This document shows positions 36,372-46,177 of a DNA stretch of 64,000 nt, in pieces. Location: the NCBI RefSeq assembly GCF_900108275.1, contig NZ_FNVD01000005.1:1-64000 (forward strand), written 5' to 3'. The translations under genes and the position numbers were made by a program. This DNA comes from Jhaorihella thermophila. Lineage in GTDB: Bacteria > Pseudomonadota > Alphaproteobacteria > Rhodobacterales > Rhodobacteraceae. The notes under the pieces are model-generated. The model saw nothing but the letters and a program-made list of their open reading frames with translations, was not told the origin of the DNA and did no database searches. Position 1 is the first letter of the stretch. The number at the start of each line of letters is the position of its first letter.

Positions 36372-37160
36372 ATGCCATTCACCATCGCCACCTGGAACAT
36401 CAACTCGGTGCGGCTGCGCGAGCCGATCGTGAGGAAACTGCTGCAGGAAGAGGCGCCCGATATCCTGTGTCTTCAGGAAACCAAGTCGCCGGTCGAGAAG
36501 ATCCCGACAGAAGGCTTCGCGGCACTGGGATACCCATACATGGTGGCGCGCGGGCAAAAGGGCTACAATGGCGTGGCGATCCTGTCCCGGTTGCCGATCG
36601 AGGATCTGGGAGACATGGATTTCGCCGGGCTGGGCCATGCCCGCCATGTGGCCGCGCGGCTGGAAAACGGGGTGGCGATTCACAATTTCTATGTTCCTGC
36701 CGGCGGCGACGTGCCCGACCGAGAGGTGAACGAGAAATTCGGGCAAAAGCTCGATTACCTCAGCGAGATGCGCGACTGGTTCCGCGACGAGCGTCCAGAA
36801 CGGGCGATTCTGGTGGGCGATCTGAACATCGCGCCGCTGGAGGACGACGTCTGGAGCCACAAGCAGCTTTTGAAGGTCGTCAGCCACACGCCGATCGAGG
36901 TCGAGCACCTGGGGCAGACGCAGGAGGCCGGGCGCTGGGTGGACATCACCCGCCGCGACATCCCCGAGGGCAAGCTTTACAGCTGGTGGAGCTATCGCGC
37001 GCGCGATTGGGATGCCGCCGACAAGGGCCGGCGGCTGGATCACGTCTGGGCCAGTCCCGACATCGCCAATGCCGGTCACGGCAGCCGGATCCTGCGCGCG
37101 GCGCGGGGCTGGGAAAAACCGTCCGATCACGCGCCGGTCTTTGCGACCTTCGATCTGTGA
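36372..37160 (+). CDS. xthA: Exodeoxyribonuclease III
   Basis: A 262-aa AP endonuclease/3' exonuclease of normal length. Catalytic and metal residues are in TIATWNINSVR, ILCLQETK (Glu), ILVGDLNIAP (Asp, Asn), RRLDHVWAS and the C-terminal SDHAPVFA (Asp-His). It repairs abasic sites in base-excision repair, so it works with MutY elsewhere in this window. Start ATG at 36372; it begins 85 bases after the small-RNA terminator and so has its own promoter. Confidence 0.96.
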   Translation: MPFTIATWNINSVRLREPIVRKLLQEEAPDILCLQETKSPVEKIPTEGFAALGYPYMVARGQKGYNGVAILSRLPIEDLGDMDFAGLGHARHVAARLENGVAIHNFYVPAGGDVPDREVNEKFGQKLDYLSEMRDWFRDERPERAILVGDLNIAPLEDDVWSHKQLLKVVSHTPIEVEHLGQTQEAGRWVDITRRDIPEGKLYSWWSYRARDWDAADKGRRLDHVWASPDIANAGHGSRILRAARGWEKPSDHAPVFATFDL

Positions 37161-37241
37161 CGGTCGGGTTGGCCGCCGCCCCTTGGTTTCGGGGCAGGCA
37201 GGCGTCATATAGGGGGCAAACCCCTCGCTGGAGACGAAGAG

Positions 37242-38162
37242 ATGATGGACATTCTGGGAAATGCCGGTGCTGCGCCGGCCGGTGATCTGATCAAGGACAG
37301 CAGCGAAGCGACCTTCATGGCCGACGTGATCGACGCCTCGAACGAGGTGCCGGTGATCGTCGATTTCTGGGCACCCTGGTGCGGACCGTGCAAGACGCTG
37401 GGCCCTGCGCTGGAAGAGGCCGTCAAGGCCGCCAAGGGCGCCGTCCGGATGGTCAAGGTCAACGTGGACGAAAACCAGATGATCGCGGCACAGCTGCGCA
37501 TTCAGTCGATCCCCACGGTCTATGCCTTTCACAAGGGCCAGCCGATCGACGGCTTTCAGGGGGCGCTGCCGCCGTCCGAGGTCAAGGCCTTCATTGACCG
37601 CGTGATCAAGGCCGCCGGCGGCGCGGCACCGGGCGAGGCGATGGCCGAGGCGATCGCCGCGGCCGAAGAGATGCTGGAACAGGGTGCCGCAGTGGATGCC
37701 GCGCAGACCTTTGCCGCGATCCTGGGCGAAGAGCCGAACAACCCCGCCGCCTATGGCGGTCTGGTGCGCGCCCATATCGCGATGGGCGATCTGGACCAGG
37801 CCGAAGCGATCCTGAACGGCGCTCCGGCCGAGATCAGCCATGCAGCGGAACTGGAAGCGGCGCACGCCCAACTGGAACTGGCCAAACAGGCCGCCGATGC
37901 CGGCCCCGTGGCCGAGCTTCAGGCCAGGGTCGAGGCCAACCCGGACGACCACCAGGCCCGGTTCGACCTGGCACAGGCGCTCTATGCCAATGGCCGGACG
38001 CAGGAGGCCGTGGATCAGCTGCTGGAGCTGTTCCGGCGGGACCGGACGTGGAACGACGAGGCGGCCAAGAAGCAGCTGTTCACGATCTTCGAGGCGCTCA
38101 AGCCGAACGATCCCATCGTTCTGAACGGCCGGCGCAAGCTGAGTTCGATGATATTTGCCTGA
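37242..38162 (+). CDS. Thioredoxin-TPR fusion (CnoX/YbbN-like)
   Basis: A 306-aa cytosolic protein. The N-terminal thioredoxin domain (about 15-125) has the active site WCGPC (46-50) and cis-Pro in SIPTVYAF. The C-terminal half is helical TPR-like repeats (EEMLEQGAAVDAAQTFAAIL, AYGGLVRAHIAMGDLDQAEAIL, ARFDLAQALYANGRTQEAVDQLLELF). This architecture matches YbbN/CnoX, a redox-regulated co-chaperone; E. coli CnoX has an altered active site, whereas both Cys are kept here. First of three genes with the LON-domain and Trm112-like genes. Confidence 0.92.
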   Translation: MMDILGNAGAAPAGDLIKDSSEATFMADVIDASNEVPVIVDFWAPWCGPCKTLGPALEEAVKAAKGAVRMVKVNVDENQMIAAQLRIQSIPTVYAFHKGQPIDGFQGALPPSEVKAFIDRVIKAAGGAAPGEAMAEAIAAAEEMLEQGAAVDAAQTFAAILGEEPNNPAAYGGLVRAHIAMGDLDQAEAILNGAPAEISHAAELEAAHAQLELAKQAADAGPVAELQARVEANPDDHQARFDLAQALYANGRTQEAVDQLLELFRRDRTWNDEAAKKQLFTIFEALKPNDPIVLNGRRKLSSMIFA

Positions 38163-38189
38163 ACGCCATTCAGGTCTAGTATCATCGGC

Positions 38190-38834
38190 ATGTTGCACCA
38201 CTCCGATCTGCCGGACATGCTTCCGGTGTTTCCTCTGCCGGGGGCGTTGTTGCTCCCCCGGGCGCGATTGCCATTGCACTTTTTCGAGCCGCGATATCTG
38301 CAGATGCTCGAGGACGTGCTGAAGACACGCGAACGGTTGATCGGCATGGTGCAGCCGCGCAGCGCGGCGGTGTCGGGCGAAAAGCTGCACCGGATCGGCT
38401 GCGCGGGCCGCGTCACCCAGTTTTCCGAAACCGAGGATGGCCGGTTCCTGGTCACCCTGACGGGCGTGAGCCGGTTCCGGCTGGGCGAGGAAATCGAAGG
38501 CTTCACCCCCTATCGCCGCCATCGGGTTGCCTGGGCCGGGTTCGAGCGGGATCTGGGCGAAAGCGAAACGGATCCGTCCTTTGACCGGAACCGGTTCCTG
38601 GATCTGCTGGAGCGGTTCTTTTCGGCAAAGCTCTTGGATACCGACTGGGACACGTTGCGCGATGCCGAGGACGAATTGCTGATCAATTCGCTGTCGATGC
38701 TGCTGGATTTCGAACCGGAAGAGAAACAGGCCCTGCTGGAAGCGCCGTGCCTGTCCACGCGGCGCGAGACCCTGGTCACGCTGCTGGAATTTTCGATTCG
38801 CGGTGGCGGCCCCGAAGAGGAATCGTTGCAATGA
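38190..38834 (+). CDS. LON-substrate-binding-domain protein
   Basis: A 214-aa protein consisting of the LON N-terminal (PUA-like) domain only: [29 protein letters not shown], then [29 protein letters not shown]. It lacks the AAA+ and protease parts of Lon. The family is common in alphaproteobacteria and of unproven function, presumably binding peptides or proteins. It follows the thioredoxin gene after 27 bases and overlaps the Trm112-like start by 4 bases. Confidence 0.9.
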   Translation: MLHHSDLPDMLPVFPLPGALLLPRARLPLHFFEPRYLQMLEDVLKTRERLIGMVQPRSAAVSGEKLHRIGCAGRVTQFSETEDGRFLVTLTGVSRFRLGEEIEGFTPYRRHRVAWAGFERDLGESETDPSFDRNRFLDLLERFFSAKLLDTDWDTLRDAEDELLINSLSMLLDFEPEEKQALLEAPCLSTRRETLVTLLEFSIRGGGPEEESLQ

Positions 38835-39028
38835 ACGACACGCACCCTGCCGCGCCGTCCTTTGACCGGAGAATGCTGGAGGCGCTTGTTTGTCCGCTGA
38901 CGCAGGCGACGCTGGAATATGATGCCGAGCGGCAGGAACTGGTGTCGAAGGCGGCGGGGCTGGCCTATCCGATCCGGGACGGGATTCCGATCATGCTGCC
39001 GGATGAGGCGCGGAAGCTGGAAGGGTGA
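38831..39028 (+). CDS. Trm112-family (UPF0434/YcaR-like) protein
   Basis: A 65-aa protein of the Trm112/YcaR group: [17 protein letters not shown], then [26 protein letters not shown]. Only one Cys (LVCPLT) of the usual zinc-ribbon set is present, as in many bacterial members. Eukaryotic Trm112 activates methyltransferases; bacterial roles are poorly known. The ATG overlaps the LON-domain stop as ATGA. Followed at once by a dispersed repeat. Confidence 0.9.
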   Translation: MNDTHPAAPSFDRRMLEALVCPLTQATLEYDAERQELVSKAAGLAYPIRDGIPIMLPDEARKLEG

Positions 39029-39030
39029 AG

Positions 39031-39095
39031 GGAGGGGGCGCTGCCCCCTCGGCCCTGGCGGGCCTCACCCCCGGAGTATTTGCGGCAAGATGAAG
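39031..39095 (+). repeat. Dispersed intergenic repeat, AAGATGAAG-tail class
   Basis: AGGGGGCGCTGCCCCCT palindrome, then CACCCCCGGAGTATTTG, CGGCAAGATGAAG. It fills the whole gap between the convergent Trm112-like gene and dapB, three bases from each end. Confidence 0.8.
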
Positions 39096-39098
39096 GGC

Positions 39099-39908
39099 TC
39101 AGAGCCCGAGAACATCGGCCATGTCGTATTCGCCGGGGGGCTTGCCCTGTCCCCAGAGCGCGGCCTTGAGCGCGCCGCGGGCGAAGATCGCGCGATCGGT
39201 GGCGACGTGACGCAGGATGATGCGTTCGCCGGCGGCGGCAAACATCACGTCATGTTCGCCCACGATGTCGCCGCCCCGGATCGCGCTGAAGCCGATATGT
39301 CCGCGCTGGCGCGGTCCGGTGATGCCGTCGCGGCCCCGGTCGGACACGTCCGAGAGGTTGACCCCGCGCCCCTCGGCCGCGGCCTGGCCCAACATCAGGG
39401 CAGTGCCCGAGGGGGCATCGACCTTCTGGTTGTGGTGGGCTTCGACGATCTCGATGTCGAAATCCTCGTCCAGCGCGGCGGCGACCCGGCGGGTCAGTTG
39501 GACCAGCAGGTTCACGCCGAGGCTCATGTTGCCGGCACGGATGATGGTGGCATGGCGCGCGGCGGGCTTGAGCTGGTCGAGCTGATCCTGGGTGAACCCG
39601 GTCGTGCCGATCACATGCACCGCGCGGGCCTGGGCGGCGAGTTGGGCGAACTCGACCGAAGCCGCGGGAACGGTGAAGTCGATGATCGCCTGGGCGCGGG
39701 CGAAGGCCTCGAGCGGGTCGTCGGTGACGGTGACGCCCAGGGGTGCGCCGCCCATCGCCTCGCCCAGGTCGCGGCCGATCCAGCCGTGGCCTGGACGTTC
39801 GAGCGCGGCCACGAGATGCGCCTGACCGCTGTCGATGACGGTTCGAATCAGCATCTGCCCCATGCGTCCGGAGGCCCCGGTGACGACGATACCCGGCTTG
39901 TGTGTCAT
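39099..39908 (-). CDS. dapB: 4-hydroxy-tetrahydrodipicolinate reductase
   Basis: A 269-aa enzyme of the diaminopimelate/lysine pathway. The N-terminal Rossmann motif is [11 protein letters not shown], the signature [18 protein letters not shown] carries the catalytic His and Lys, and [19 protein letters not shown] follows. AAGGAACCAGATC precedes the ATG at 39908. The frame stays open far upstream, but only the part from 39908 matches the family, so the upstream extension is not coding. Confidence 0.97.
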   Translation of the reverse strand: MTHKPGIVVTGASGRMGQMLIRTVIDSGQAHLVAALERPGHGWIGRDLGEAMGGAPLGVTVTDDPLEAFARAQAIIDFTVPAASVEFAQLAAQARAVHVIGTTGFTQDQLDQLKPAARHATIIRAGNMSLGVNLLVQLTRRVAAALDEDFDIEIVEAHHNQKVDAPSGTALMLGQAAAEGRGVNLSDVSDRGRDGITGPRQRGHIGFSAIRGGDIVGEHDVMFAAAGERIILRHVATDRAIFARGALKAALWGQGKPPGEYDMADVLGL

Positions 39909-39987
39909 GATCTGGTTCCTTTGCACGTTCCGCCCAAGCTCACTAAACAATCGCGGCACGCTTGGCAAAGCCCCGGTGAAGGCGTAG

Positions 39988-40392
39988 ATGAACCTCATGG
40001 CCAAGAACAAGTTCCATGACGGTCCCGGTCCGTCGCAGCGGCAGTTGCGCGTGGGCGAGCTGATCCGCCGCACTCTGGCGGAGGTTCTGGCGCGCGGCGA
40101 CGTGCATGATCCCGACCTGAACCGGCTGTCGATCACCGTGGGCGAGGTTCGCACATCTCCCGACCTGCGCGTGGCGACGGCTTTTGTTCTGCCGCTGGGC
40201 GGGCAGGGGCAGGAGGGCGTGCTGAAACTGCTGGCCCGCAACAAGGGCGAACTGCGGCGGATTATCGGCAAGAAGCTGGGGTTGAAGTTCTCGCCCGAAC
40301 TGCGGTTCCAGCTGGACGAAACCTTTGACCGGCTGGAGGAGGCGCGGCGGATGCTCGAACAGGACGACGTGCGCCGCGATCTGGAAAAATGA
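39988..40392 (+). CDS. rbfA: Ribosome-binding factor A
   Basis: A 134-aa KH-fold protein that matures the 30S subunit (16S rRNA 5' end). It shows [19 protein letters not shown], then the conserved [33 protein letters not shown] precedes the ATG at 39988; a second in-frame ATG at 39997 (MAKNKF) also resembles family N-termini. It is followed by the glycosidase (4-base overlap) and truB. Confidence 0.95.
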   Translation: MNLMAKNKFHDGPGPSQRQLRVGELIRRTLAEVLARGDVHDPDLNRLSITVGEVRTSPDLRVATAFVLPLGGQGQEGVLKLLARNKGELRRIIGKKLGLKFSPELRFQLDETFDRLEEARRMLEQDDVRRDLEK

Positions 40393-41126
40393 ACCGCGCG
40401 TGGGCCGGACTGCTGGCCTTGGCGCTGGCGGGTCCGGCGGGGGCGGTCGAGTGCCGCGACATCGACCATGACGGCAATCGCTACACGATTTGCGAGGTTG
40501 ACGCGGCGCAGGAGGATCTGCGCCTGTTCCTGAAGGACGGCCAGGGGCGCATCTACGGCCATTTCGGCGCGGTCGAGGCGGCGCTGGGTCGGCAGGGATT
40601 GCGGCTGGCCTTTGCCATGAACGCGGGCATGTATCATGACGACCGCTCGCCGGTGGGACATTACGTCGAGGACGGGCAGGAGCAGATGCGGGTCATTCCC
40701 AATGCCGGGCCCGGCAATTTCGGCCTGCTGCCAAACGGCGTGTTCTGCATTCGCGCCGGCCGCGCCGACGTGATCGAGACGCGACGCTATCTTGTCGAAA
40801 GGCCCGCCTGCACCCATGCCACGCAGTCCGGGCCGATGCTGGTGATCGACGGCGAGCTGCACCCGCGGTTTCTGCCCGATTCGACCTCGCGGCATATCCG
40901 GAACGGCGTCGGGACCAGCGCGGACGGGCGGCGCGTGGTGTTCGCGATTTCCGAGGGCACCGTGACCTTTCACGAATTTGGACGACTGTTCCGCGACGGG
41001 CTGGGCCTTCCGAACGCGCTCTATTTCGACGGCAAGATCTCGCGGCTCTACGCGCCGGGGATCGGTCGCAATGACGTCGGCTTTGCGATGGGGCCGATCG
41101 TGGGCGTGGTCGAACCGCGCGAATAG
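40389..41126 (+). CDS. Phosphodiester glycosidase family protein (DUF2233)
   Basis: A 245-aa secreted protein: a short signal peptide (cleavage around GPAGA), then the NAGPA/phosphodiester glycosidase domain with [49 protein letters not shown], and the catalytic-region [10 protein letters not shown]. Family members remove covering GlcNAc from phosphodiesters; the bacterial substrate is unknown, possibly a surface polysaccharide. The ATG overlaps the rbfA stop by 4 bases although the functions are unrelated. Confidence 0.88.
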   Translation: MNRAWAGLLALALAGPAGAVECRDIDHDGNRYTICEVDAAQEDLRLFLKDGQGRIYGHFGAVEAALGRQGLRLAFAMNAGMYHDDRSPVGHYVEDGQEQMRVIPNAGPGNFGLLPNGVFCIRAGRADVIETRRYLVERPACTHATQSGPMLVIDGELHPRFLPDSTSRHIRNGVGTSADGRRVVFAISEGTVTFHEFGRLFRDGLGLPNALYFDGKISRLYAPGIGRNDVGFAMGPIVGVVEPRE

Positions 41127-41195
41127 CGGCGCGGGAATTGACAGGCGCTCCGGGCTGGGGTAGGCGGCGCGGCTCACGCAGAACTGGGACAGGAC

Positions 41196-42101
41196 ATGGC
41201 ACGCAAACGCAAGGGACGCGACATTTCCGGCTGGCTGATCATCGACAAGCCGGCGGGCATGACCTCGACCGCCGTGGTGAACAAGGTGCGCTGGGCGCTG
41301 GAGGCGAAGAAGGCCGGCCATGCCGGCACGCTGGACCCCGAGGCGACCGGCCTGCTGGCCGTGGCGCTGGGCGAGGCGACCAAGACCGTGCCCTATGTGA
41401 CCGATGCGATGAAGGCCTATGTCTTCACCGTGCGGCTGGGGCAGGCCACCAACACCGACGATTCCGAAGGCGAAGTGATCGCCGAAAGCGACAAGCGCCC
41501 CGCCGATGACGAGATCAAGGCGGCGCTTGGCCGGTTCGTCGGCGACATCATGCAGGTGCCGCCCAAGTTTTCGGCGGTCAAGATCGACGGCCAGCGCGCC
41601 TACAAGCTGGCCCGCGACGGCGAGGATGTCGAGATCGCCGCGCGGCCGCTTTGGGTCGAGGAGCTGGTGATGGTGGACCGCCCCGACCCGGACCATGTGG
41701 TGCTGGAGATGACCTGTGGCAAGGGCGGTTATGTCCGGTCCATCGCGCGCGATCTGGGCGAGGTTCTGGGGTGCTACGGCCATGTGACCGAGCTGCGACG
41801 GATCTGGGCGGGGCCGTTCGATGTCGAGGACGCGATCGGCCTCGAGACGGTGGAAGAGCTGGCCCGCACGCCGGAGCTGGACGCATATCTGCGTCCGCTC
41901 GAGGACGGCCTGGGCGAGTTGCCGGAACTGAAATGCACCGCCGAGGGCGCGGCGCGGCTGCGGCACGGCAATCCCGGCATGGTGCTGGCTTCGGACGTGG
42001 AGTATGGCGAAGAGGCTTGGGCCTCGTTCCAGGGCCGCGCGGTCGCGGTCGGCACCTACAAGGGGGGCGAGCTGCACCCCACCCGCGTTTTCAAGCCCTA
42101 G
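41196..42101 (+). CDS. truB: tRNA pseudouridine(55) synthase
   Basis: A 301-aa enzyme making pseudouridine-55 in the T loop of tRNAs. The catalytic Asp is in [16 protein letters not shown]; also visible are [34 protein letters not shown] and [17 protein letters not shown]-terminal PUA-like domain follows. It sits near rbfA in the usual translation cluster, here separated by the glycosidase gene. Confidence 0.97.
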   Translation: MARKRKGRDISGWLIIDKPAGMTSTAVVNKVRWALEAKKAGHAGTLDPEATGLLAVALGEATKTVPYVTDAMKAYVFTVRLGQATNTDDSEGEVIAESDKRPADDEIKAALGRFVGDIMQVPPKFSAVKIDGQRAYKLARDGEDVEIAARPLWVEELVMVDRPDPDHVVLEMTCGKGGYVRSIARDLGEVLGCYGHVTELRRIWAGPFDVEDAIGLETVEELARTPELDAYLRPLEDGLGELPELKCTAEGAARLRHGNPGMVLASDVEYGEEAWASFQGRAVAVGTYKGGELHPTRVFKP

Positions 42102-42107
42102 CGACGA

Positions 42108-42440
42108 TCAGGCGTTGCCGCTGCGCGCCTGGGCCAGTTGGGCGCGCAGTTCCTCGGCCTCTTGCCGGGCGTCGCGCAGCCCCTCCATCGCGGCGCGCAG
42201 TTCCGCCTCGGTCTGGGTCAACTGGTTGGTCAGTTCCGATTCGCGCTGCTGCAGGTAGGTGATCGCCTGATCGCGCGCCTCTTCGGCCTCGTGCAATTCC
42301 TGGGCCATCCGGTCCAGATCGGCCACGTCGGTCTGCTGCACGCGGGTAAAGCGATGCACCAGCCAGTTGGCAAACCATCCCACCGCAAAGGCGACGAACA
42401 GGATGGCGGCGGTGCTCAGGATGAACTCGGTGCGGTTCAT
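42108..42440 (-). CDS. Single-pass membrane protein with a coiled coil
   Basis: A 110-aa protein. Residues about 8-30 are one membrane helix (FILSTAAILFVAFAVGWFANWL). The rest is a long charged heptad-like helix (DLDRMAQELHEAEEARDQAI and on) ending in a flexible tail, so it is a membrane-tethered coiled coil. It begins immediately after the TAA of the OmpA-family gene, so the two form an operon. It may be an envelope scaffold or partner of that protein. I do not recognise a family. Confidence 0.8.
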   Translation of the reverse strand: MNRTEFILSTAAILFVAFAVGWFANWLVHRFTRVQQTDVADLDRMAQELHEAEEARDQAITYLQQRESELTNQLTQTEAELRAAMEGLRDARQEAEELRAQLAQARSGNA

Positions 42441-44450
42441 TTACTCGGTCTCCTGTGTGTCGGATGCGGGGGCCTTTTGCGCAGCGCCCGTGTCCGCGCC
42501 CGTGTCCGCGCCCGTGTCGGCGCCCGTGTCGGCGTGCGTGGCTTCGGTCGCATCGGCGCCCTCATCCGCCCCCGGCGCGTCGCCGTCGGCGGGGGCTTCG
42601 GGCAATTCGGGCCGCAGCAGGTGGAATTCGATCCGCCGGTTCGCCTCGCGCCCTTCTTCGGTCTTGTTGTCGGCGATCGGGCGGGATTCGCCATAGCCCT
42701 TGGCGACGTAGGTCGAGGTCAGCACCCGCCGCGCCCGCAGTTCGTTCAGCACCGACTGCGCGCGGGCCTGGCTGAGCTGCTGGTTCATTTCCTCGCGGCC
42801 CTGGCTGTCGGTATGGCCCTGAATCTCGAGCCGGATTTCGCCGCACTTGTCCAGAATGTCGGCGATCTTGTTCATTGTCGGAACCGATTCGGCGGTCATC
42901 GTGGCCGAACCCGGCTCGAAGGTGATCTTCTGATCGTTCTGCGCCTCTTGCAGTTCCGCGATGCAGGCTTCAGGATCGGGCGTGGTGTCTTCGGGCTCGG
43001 GCGGGGGCTGGAAGGTGATCCTGAGGTCGAACACCGCGTTTTCGCCCAGCTTGTCGGCCAGGAGCCGCGCCACCGCGTCAGTTGCCTCTTCATGTTCGGT
43101 CACGCCGTGCAGCGTCAGCCTGTCGGGCTGCACCGACAGGTAGCCGTTGCGCAACAGCGACAGCGCCTCGACCCCGGCCAGAACGCGCACCGGCCAGTCG
43201 GCGGGCAGATCCTGGGTGACTCGCGCGGCCATGTGGACATGCCCCGATCCGAACCGCGCCCGGGCGAGGCCGTCCACCAGCTTTCGCAGCCGGTCGTCGT
43301 TCAGGCGTCCGCGGATCTGCACCAGCCCTTCGGGGCTGAGCGTCGCGGTGAATTCGGGCGCGGGCGCGTCGCCGGACTGTTCCGGCGCGGGCAGCGTGGC
43401 CTTCAGGGCGAAGATTTCGGGCAGGTGGGATTCAAGTTCTCCGACCACCTTGTCGAAAAGCTGCGGATCGGTGCCCTGTTTCGCCACAAGCGAAATGTCG
43501 GTGTCTACGAGCGTGACCGTTCCCCCGCCCAGTTCCGCCAGCGCAGCGATGGCCTTTTCCGCCGCCGGCACCCAGCTTGGCGCGGGCATGCCCATCGCCA
43601 CCGTGCAATTGGCGCGGTCCTTCAACCCGGCCTTTTCCGCCGCGGCGATGATGCGTTCGCGGCTTGCTTCGGCGTCGGCAGCGCAGGCATCGAACCGCGC
43701 GCCGTCCTCGTCGATCACGAATCGCAGCGTGAACGGCGTGATGATCGGGCGCGGGGCGGAAATGTTCAGCGCCAGCCGCAGCCCCGGCGGCGCGGCGCGG
43801 TTCAGTTCTCGCACCAGCGCGTCGCGCTCTTCGGCGCTGTCGGTCATCGCGTTGACCGTCACTCCGGCGGCGCTGGCCGAGATCTTGGAGCGCGGCAGTT
43901 TCGAAAGGGCGACCACCGCATAGGCCAGCGCATCCTCCCACCCCTCGGGCGGGTCATAGTCTGCGGTCTGCAGCAGGTCGGTCACGCCGTCCGGGCCGGC
44001 CACGTCGTGCAGGTGTTCGACCAGCGCCGCGCGGTCGGTGCGGGCCGGGATCAGACCGATGATGGAGATGCCCGCATCGTTGCGCAGGATTTCGACCGAA
44101 AACCGCGGCGGGAGGAGATCGGCGGTGGGCACCACGTCCATTTCGTTTACGATCCGGGTGGCATCGACCACCCCGCCGGCAACGCTCAGCGCGCGCAGGC
44201 GTTCGGCCTCGGTGGGGGCTGTGCCGGCCAGGATGACGCGCAGGCCGTCGGCCTCGACCTCGGCCCATTCCAGGCCGGACTCGTCAAACGCATGGCGCAG
44301 GCCGATTTCGGTCGCGTCCTCGACCGCCATAACCGAAAATCGCGCCGCGATCAGCGACAGGATCGCCGCCAGGACAAAGGCCGACAGGACGGCAAGGATA
44401 TAGGAAATGCGCATGTGGCGGCGGTGTCTTTGTGCGTGAGTTGGGCTCAT
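42441..44450 (-). CDS. OmpA-family envelope protein with BON-like repeats
   Basis: A 669-aa protein. It has an N-terminal membrane anchor (about 15-38), then two or more BON-like domains (about 45-260: GLRVILAGTAPTEAERLRA and similar). A central region follows, then a C-terminal OmpA peptidoglycan-binding domain with IQGHTDSQGREEMNQQLSQARA and GYGESRPIADN. After that domain is an acidic tail containing four to five tandem TGAD units. It should span from the inner membrane to the cell wall. Co-transcribed with the coiled-coil protein downstream. Confidence 0.88.
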   Translation of the reverse strand: MSPTHAQRHRRHMRISYILAVLSAFVLAAILSLIAARFSVMAVEDATEIGLRHAFDESGLEWAEVEADGLRVILAGTAPTEAERLRALSVAGGVVDATRIVNEMDVVPTADLLPPRFSVEILRNDAGISIIGLIPARTDRAALVEHLHDVAGPDGVTDLLQTADYDPPEGWEDALAYAVVALSKLPRSKISASAAGVTVNAMTDSAEERDALVRELNRAAPPGLRLALNISAPRPIITPFTLRFVIDEDGARFDACAADAEASRERIIAAAEKAGLKDRANCTVAMGMPAPSWVPAAEKAIAALAELGGGTVTLVDTDISLVAKQGTDPQLFDKVVGELESHLPEIFALKATLPAPEQSGDAPAPEFTATLSPEGLVQIRGRLNDDRLRKLVDGLARARFGSGHVHMAARVTQDLPADWPVRVLAGVEALSLLRNGYLSVQPDRLTLHGVTEHEEATDAVARLLADKLGENAVFDLRITFQPPPEPEDTTPDPEACIAELQEAQNDQKITFEPGSATMTAESVPTMNKIADILDKCGEIRLEIQGHTDSQGREEMNQQLSQARAQSVLNELRARRVLTSTYVAKGYGESRPIADNKTEEGREANRRIEFHLLRPELPEAPADGDAPGADEGADATEATHADTGADTGADTGADTGAAQKAPASDTQETE
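42484..42531 (-). repeat. 12-base tandem repeat in the OmpA-family tail
   Basis: Four head-to-tail copies of GCGCCCGTGTC(C/G) on the plus strand, plus a partial fifth. On the coding strand they read Thr-Gly-Ala-Asp units. Copy number could change by slippage without a frameshift, since the unit is a multiple of three. Confidence 0.85.
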
Positions 44451-44479
44451 CTCTTACAGGGCGTGGGGCGAGGGATCAA

Positions 44480-45442
44480 TCACGCCAGCAGCGCCGCCAC
44501 CAGGAAGATGAGCGGAATCAGGCCGGTATCGCGGTTCGCGCGGAACAGCTGCAGCAGCTTGGCGTTGTCGTTGATGTCCAGCCCCCGCAGCTGCCAGGCC
44601 ATGTGCCAGCCCATCGCCCAAGGGCCGGCCAGTGCCACCACCAGCGCCAGGAACGAACCCGACGGCTTGACCGTCTCGATGATCGCCCAGGCCATCAGCG
44701 ATACCGTCGCCACCAGGAAATATTTCAGCCATTTCGCGGTGTCTGTGCCGAACAGCCGCGCGGTGGATTTCACACCGATCAGCGCGTCGTCCTCGGTGTC
44801 CTGATGGGCATAGATCGTGTCATAGAACAGCGTCCACGCGATGCCCGAGGCATAGAGGATCACCGCCGGCCAGTGCAGCGCGCCGGCATGTGCCGTCCAG
44901 GCCAGCAGCGCGCCCCAGTTGAACGCCAGCCCCAGAAACACCTGCGGCCACCAGGTGAACCGCTTGGCAAAGGGATAGATCGCCACCGGCAGCAGCGACA
45001 GAACGCCCAGCGAAATCGCCATGCGGTTGAAGGTCAGAAGGATCGCAAAGGCCAGCAGCGCCTGCAGGATCATCCAGGCCACCGCCTGTTTCACGCTGAC
45101 CTGCCCCGACGGGATCGGCCGCGACCGGGTGCGTTCCACCCGCGCGTCGAACTCGCGGTCGGTGATGTCGTTCCAGGTGCAGCCCGCCCCCCGCATCAGC
45201 CATGCCCCCGCCGCGCAGGCCGCCGCGATCCATGCGTCGGACCAGCTGGCCGACTGTGTCCACAGCATCGACAGCACCAGCCCCCACCAGCAGGGGATCA
45301 GCAAGAGCCACGTTCCGATCGGACGATCGGCGCGGCTGAGCCGCAGATAGGGGCGGGCAAAGGCCGGGGCGCGGGTATCCACCCAGTTGCCGGACACCGC
45401 GTCCGCGACCTGACCATCTGGTGCTGGGGCCTTGCCTTGCAT
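44480..45442 (-). CDS. ubiA: 4-hydroxybenzoate polyprenyltransferase
   Basis: A 320-aa integral membrane enzyme attaching a polyprenyl chain to 4-hydroxybenzoate in ubiquinone synthesis. Both Asp-rich motifs are visible: NDITDREFD (with RSRPIPSG after it) and YDTIYAHQDTEDD. About eight membrane helices. The first ~25 residues are a non-membrane leader. The start lies 12 bases from the rsmE start on the other strand. Confidence 0.95.
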   Translation of the reverse strand: MQGKAPAPDGQVADAVSGNWVDTRAPAFARPYLRLSRADRPIGTWLLLIPCWWGLVLSMLWTQSASWSDAWIAAACAAGAWLMRGAGCTWNDITDREFDARVERTRSRPIPSGQVSVKQAVAWMILQALLAFAILLTFNRMAISLGVLSLLPVAIYPFAKRFTWWPQVFLGLAFNWGALLAWTAHAGALHWPAVILYASGIAWTLFYDTIYAHQDTEDDALIGVKSTARLFGTDTAKWLKYFLVATVSLMAWAIIETVKPSGSFLALVVALAGPWAMGWHMAWQLRGLDINDNAKLLQLFRANRDTGLIPLIFLVAALLA

Positions 45443-45454
45443 ATGTAGGCTTTC

Positions 45455-46177
45455 ATGACTGCCAAGGTTCGGCTCTATCTAGACCACCCTCTGGCCGAGG
45501 GGCAATCGGTTCCGTTGGACCGGGATCAGGCGCATTACCTGTTTGGCGTGATGCGGCTGGGGCCGGGTGACGGTGTGCTGGTGTTCAATGGGCGCGAAGG
45601 CGAATGGCTGGCCGAGGTGGCCGAGGCCGGCAAGCGCGCCGGCACGTTGGCGGTACGGCGGCAGACCCGGCCCCTGCAGATGCCGCCCGACCTGTGGCTG
45701 CTGTTCGCGCCGATCAAGAAGGCCCGCACCGATTTCATTGTCGAAAAGGCGGCCGAGATGGGAGCGGCGCGGATCCTGCCGGTGCAGACCGAGTTCACCA
45801 ATTCCGACCGCATCCGCCGCGACCGGCTGCAGGCCCATGCGATCGAGGCGGCGGAGCAATGCGGTGGCACCTATGTGCCCGAGGTGGCCGAGCTGCAGCG
45901 GCTGGATCGGCTGCTGGACGACTGGCCCGGCGACCGGCAGCTGATGTTCTGCGACGAGGCCGAGGTCGGCGCGGGCCGGGCGCTGGGCGCGGCGGGCGGC
46001 GATAAATGGGCGATCCTGATCGGTCCCGAGGGCGGCTTTTCCGACCGCGAACGCGCGCGGCTCAAGGCGCTGCCCCTTGCCCATGTGGTCAGCCTCGGCC
46101 CGCGCATTTTGAGGGCCGACACGGCGGCAGTGGCGGCGATGACGGTGTGGCAGATGACGTTGGGGGACTGGCGATGA
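45455..46177 (+). CDS. rsmE: 16S rRNA (uracil1498-N3)-methyltransferase
   Basis: A 240-aa SPOUT methyltransferase with an N-terminal PUA-like domain (about 5-75) and the C-terminal knot: LLFAPIKKARTDFIVEKAAEMGA, then ILIGPEGGFSDRE and VSLGPRILRADTAAVAAM. It methylates U1498 of 16S rRNA. Divergent from ubiA with a 12-base gap. Its stop overlaps the next start as ATGA. Confidence 0.96.
   Translation: MTAKVRLYLDHPLAEGQSVPLDRDQAHYLFGVMRLGPGDGVLVFNGREGEWLAEVAEAGKRAGTLAVRRQTRPLQMPPDLWLLFAPIKKARTDFIVEKAAEMGAARILPVQTEFTNSDRIRRDRLQAHAIEAAEQCGGTYVPEVAELQRLDRLLDDWPGDRQLMFCDEAEVGAGRALGAAGGDKWAILIGPEGGFSDRERARLKALPLAHVVSLGPRILRADTAAVAAMTVWQMTLGDWR

Noticed and set aside
39909-42077. An upstream in-frame extension of dapB of over 700 codons
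   Set aside because: DapB has a normal N-terminus at 39908 with a good ribosome binding site; the extension is antisense to rbfA, the glycosidase and truB.
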